From an uncultured Methylococcaceae bacterium (GTDB lineage: Bacteria > Pseudomonadota > Gammaproteobacteria > Methylococcales > Methylomonadaceae), in assembly GCA_903939355.1 (NCBI GenBank), contig CAJAHC010000291.1, forward strand, positions 1 through 7,877: 7,877 bases of DNA. The letters run 5' to 3'. The notes below the pieces were generated by a model. It was not told the origin of the DNA. It saw only the letters and a list, made by a program, of their open reading frames with translations, and ran no database searches. The position numbers and the translations under genes are program-made. Shown in pieces: positions 6,785 through 7,877 of the stretch (positions within the stretch are counted from its first letter, which is position 1; each line of letters opens with the position of its first letter).

Positions 6785-7303
6785 ATGCCAGCAAAAAAAA
6801 TCGTTATTATTGCAGGACCAAATGGTGCAGGAAAAACCACTTTTGCACGTGAGTTTTTACCTAATGAGGCGGGGTGCTCGGTTTTTATCAATGCTGACCT
6901 TATTGCGGCAGGTTTGTCACCTTTTGAGCCGGAAAGAGCCGCGATAAAAGCGGGTAAGTTGATGTTAACAAGCATTAAAGAAGCTGTTAACCTACAACAC
7001 AGTTTTGCTTTTGAAACGACGTTAAGTGGTAGGAGTTATCTGCAACATATATCTGATTGGCGTTTACAAGGTTATCGAGTTAAACTGATATTTTTAGAAT
7101 TACCCTCTGTTGATATAGCTTTATCGCGAGTTGCAGAAAGAGTTTTGCAGGGGGGGCATAATATACCCGAAGCTGTTGTTAGACGACGTTTTAATGCGGG
7201 GTTAGATAATTTTCATCAGTACTATAAAAGCTGTGTGGATTTTTGGTTACATTTCGAAAACTCGAATAGTGTGCCTAAATTGATTGATTGGAGTGACAAG
7301 TGA
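6785..7303 (+). CDS. Zeta-toxin-family P-loop kinase
   Basis: The 172-residue product is a compact zeta-type kinase. It has Walker A GPNGAGKTT (11-19), the conserved NAD (36-38) whose D38 is the expected catalytic base, the FETTLSG block (76-82), and a late basic segment RVxxGGHxIPExxVRRRF (119-136) that would bind phosphate as the lid. Classical zeta toxins phosphorylate UDP-N-acetylglucosamine and block wall synthesis. This short stand-alone form is common in Proteobacteria and its substrate is not established. Only the ATG at 6785 gives the proper MPAKKIVIIAGPNG start; its ribosome binding site is poor (GGA at 6777-6779). Homopolymer runs, A8 at 6793-6800 and G7 at 7150-7156, lie inside the gene, and both leave the frame intact here. 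Its stop overlaps the next gene's start as GTGA. Confidence 0.9.
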   Translation: MPAKKIVIIAGPNGAGKTTFAREFLPNEAGCSVFINADLIAAGLSPFEPERAAIKAGKLMLTSIKEAVNLQHSFAFETTLSGRSYLQHISDWRLQGYRVKLIFLELPSVDIALSRVAERVLQGGHNIPEAVVRRRFNAGLDNFHQYYKSCVDFWLHFENSNSVPKLIDWSDK

Positions 7304-7482
7304 CACCAAGACCTTTATCAGAAGCAAAAGATGAGGATATGCGTTACGCTTTAGTTGCGTTGGAGCGTGCGGCACTGCGTGCGAGAGAAATTGCTAAACA
7401 AACGAATACCGCAATTGTGGTAGTTGAAAACGGTGAAATAGTGCATATCTACCCTGCCAACGAGCAGATAACCGCTCCCTAA
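7300..7482 (+). CDS. Small protein partnered with the zeta-like kinase (putative antitoxin)
   Basis: This 60-residue protein has a charged start (PLSEAKDEDM), one long alanine- and arginine-rich helix (about 12-37), then a short strand-turn-strand end, AIVVVENGEIVHIYP. I recognise this as the kind of small protein commonly encoded directly beside short zeta-like kinases in Proteobacteria, but it has no firm family name that I can give. It starts with GTG at 7300, overlapping the kinase stop by four bases, with a GGAG ribosome binding site at 7290-7293 inside the kinase gene. Tight coupling and small size support an antitoxin role; that role is inference. In epsilon-zeta and PezAT systems the antitoxin precedes the toxin, so the order here is reversed. 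Confidence 0.82.
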   Translation: MTPRPLSEAKDEDMRYALVALERAALRAREIAKQTNTAIVVVENGEIVHIYPANEQITAP

Positions 7483-7491
7483 AATAAAACC

Positions 7492-7537
7492 CCCCTCATG
7501 GTGCGCATTACTGACGGAATGCGTGAGGGGTCTTGTT
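7492..7537. terminator. Strong GC-rich hairpin closing the zeta-like module (possibly bidirectional)
   Basis: CCCCTCA (7492-7498) pairs with TGAGGGG (7524-7530), and CGCATT (7504-7509) stacks with AATGCG (7518-7523), with a one-sided bulge at 7499-7503 and an 8-base loop. It starts ten bases after the partner gene's stop. The + strand tail TCTTGTT is only moderately T-rich. On the minus strand the stem is followed by GTTTTATTTT, a better T tract, so it may also stop transcription coming from the right. Confidence 0.78.
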
Positions 7538-7688
7538 GAAGCAATGTTATTGGGTGTATCAAGTTGAGTCAATAAATAGTTGGTTAATCCTCTAAATGTT
7601 TAAACAATTTGTTCTGTAATAAAGTTATTGTTCTAATGGTCTAAAAACCAGTTGTATAAATTTAGGTGTTTTTTTTAAGTTAAAAAGG

Positions 7689-7729
7689 TACGTTTATAAA
7701 TGACTGCAAGCTGGTGACAAATAAACGTA
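7689..7729. repeat. 9-bp inverted repeat in the gene-free right end
   Basis: TACGTTTAT (7689-7697) and ATAAACGTA (7721-7729) are perfect inverted copies separated by 23 bases. The right arm overlaps the end of the first 12-bp direct repeat. This is one of few structures in the 330-base stretch 7483-7812 that has no gene; the rest is AT-rich, with a T8 run at 7669-7676, and I see no promoter or RNA in it. A protein-binding site near an attachment site is one possible role. Confidence 0.5.
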
Positions 7730-7776
7730 TTATTCTTTGAAATCAAGGCCTACTTTTGGCATTATGGTGACAAATA
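7712..7776 (+). repeat. 12-bp direct repeat pair beside the tRNA fragment
   Basis: TGGTGACAAATA occurs exactly at 7712-7723 and again at 7765-7776, in the same orientation and 53 bases apart. The second copy lies about 40 bases before the tRNA-His fragment. Short direct repeats at this distance from a tRNA-based attachment core are what integrase arm-binding sites look like. No integrase gene is in the window, so this remains inference. Confidence 0.55.
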
Positions 7777-7812
7777 GCATACTTAAGCTGTTGATAAATG
7801 GGGATGTCTTAC

Positions 7813-7862
7813 TGAATTGTGATTCCGGTTGTCGCGGGTTCGAGCCCCGTCGTTCACCCCAT
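7813..7862 (+). tRNA. tRNA-His (GTG) 3' fragment, probable attachment-site remnant
   Basis: The sequence holds the anticodon loop TTGTGAT with anticodon GTG (7820-7822), the anticodon 3' stem TCCGG, the variable loop TTGTC, a complete T-arm (GCGGG, loop TTCGAGC, CCCGT, 7835-7851), acceptor 3' strand CGTTCAC (7852-7858), discriminator C and CCA (7859-7862). The discriminator C and the loop sequences are those of bacterial tRNA-His. The 5' half is missing: there is no GTGAACG acceptor strand and no D-arm, and the anticodon 5' stem CTGAA has a mismatch. It therefore cannot make a tRNA. It is most simply a 3'-end duplication left by a tRNA-targeting integrative element, or a tRNA truncated by rearrangement. 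Confidence 0.8.
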
Positions 7863-7877
7863 TATTTCAATAAGTTA

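Noticed and set aside
7351..7572. Minus-strand reading frame of 73 codons across the small partner gene and the hairpin
   Set aside because: It runs antisense through a well-supported gene and through the terminator stem, and its product has no recognisable domain.
7634..7651. Sequence similar to the left IS terminus (TAATGGTCTAAAAACCAG)
   Set aside because: It shares TGGTCTAA with the terminus at about 92-105 but needs a 2-base gap and mismatches to align further, and no OrfA start follows. Likely chance in AT-rich DNA.
7786..7862. A complete tRNA-His gene
   Set aside because: The 76 bases ending in CCA contain no D-arm and no acceptor strand pairing with CGTTCAC, and the anticodon stem has an A-C mismatch, so only the 3' part is real.

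Overview
The window looks like chromosomal DNA of an AT-rich marine gammaproteobacterium, probably a Shewanella or another Alteromonadales relative. This rests on protein character (DUF3820, an MtfA-like peptidase, sbcDC) and a low estimated GC content. It is a judgement from reading, not from a database search. All complete genes lie on the + strand.

Left edge (1-191): bases 1-34 hold the first 11 codons of a minus-strand gene that resembles the start of an IS3-family OrfA. Bases up to about 105 look like the terminal region of that insertion sequence.

Nuclease and housekeeping block (192-6318): a small DUF3820 protein (192-416), a DEDDh 3'-5' exonuclease (554-1174), an MtfA-like zinc metallopeptidase (1246-2022), then sbcD (2102-3247) and sbcC (3244-6318), which overlap by four bases. 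SbcCD is the bacterial Mre11-Rad50 counterpart and cuts hairpins and protein-blocked DNA ends. The exonuclease and DUF3820 protein may also act on DNA. The peptidase has no obvious link to that work.

Accessory segment (6302-7877): a broken DUF5615 PIN-like gene starts inside the last codons of sbcC and carries an apparent 2-base insertion. After it comes a palindrome-rich spacer. A complete two-gene module follows: a zeta-toxin-like P-loop kinase (6785-7303) and a 60-residue partner (7300-7482) overlapping it by four bases. A strong hairpin closes the module. The last 330 bases have no gene. They hold a 9-bp inverted repeat, a 12-bp direct repeat, and the 3' part of a tRNA-His gene whose acceptor 5' strand and D-arm are missing. 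This pattern is typical of an attachment-site scar at the end of a tRNA-integrated island.

In short, a conserved DNA-repair block is followed by a patch of toxin-antitoxin-type accessory genes, one dead and one apparently intact, ending in a likely integration scar. I did not find a clearly new multi-gene system. The best leads are the zeta module with its partner downstream, the att-like right end, and the DUF3820/exonuclease pairing.
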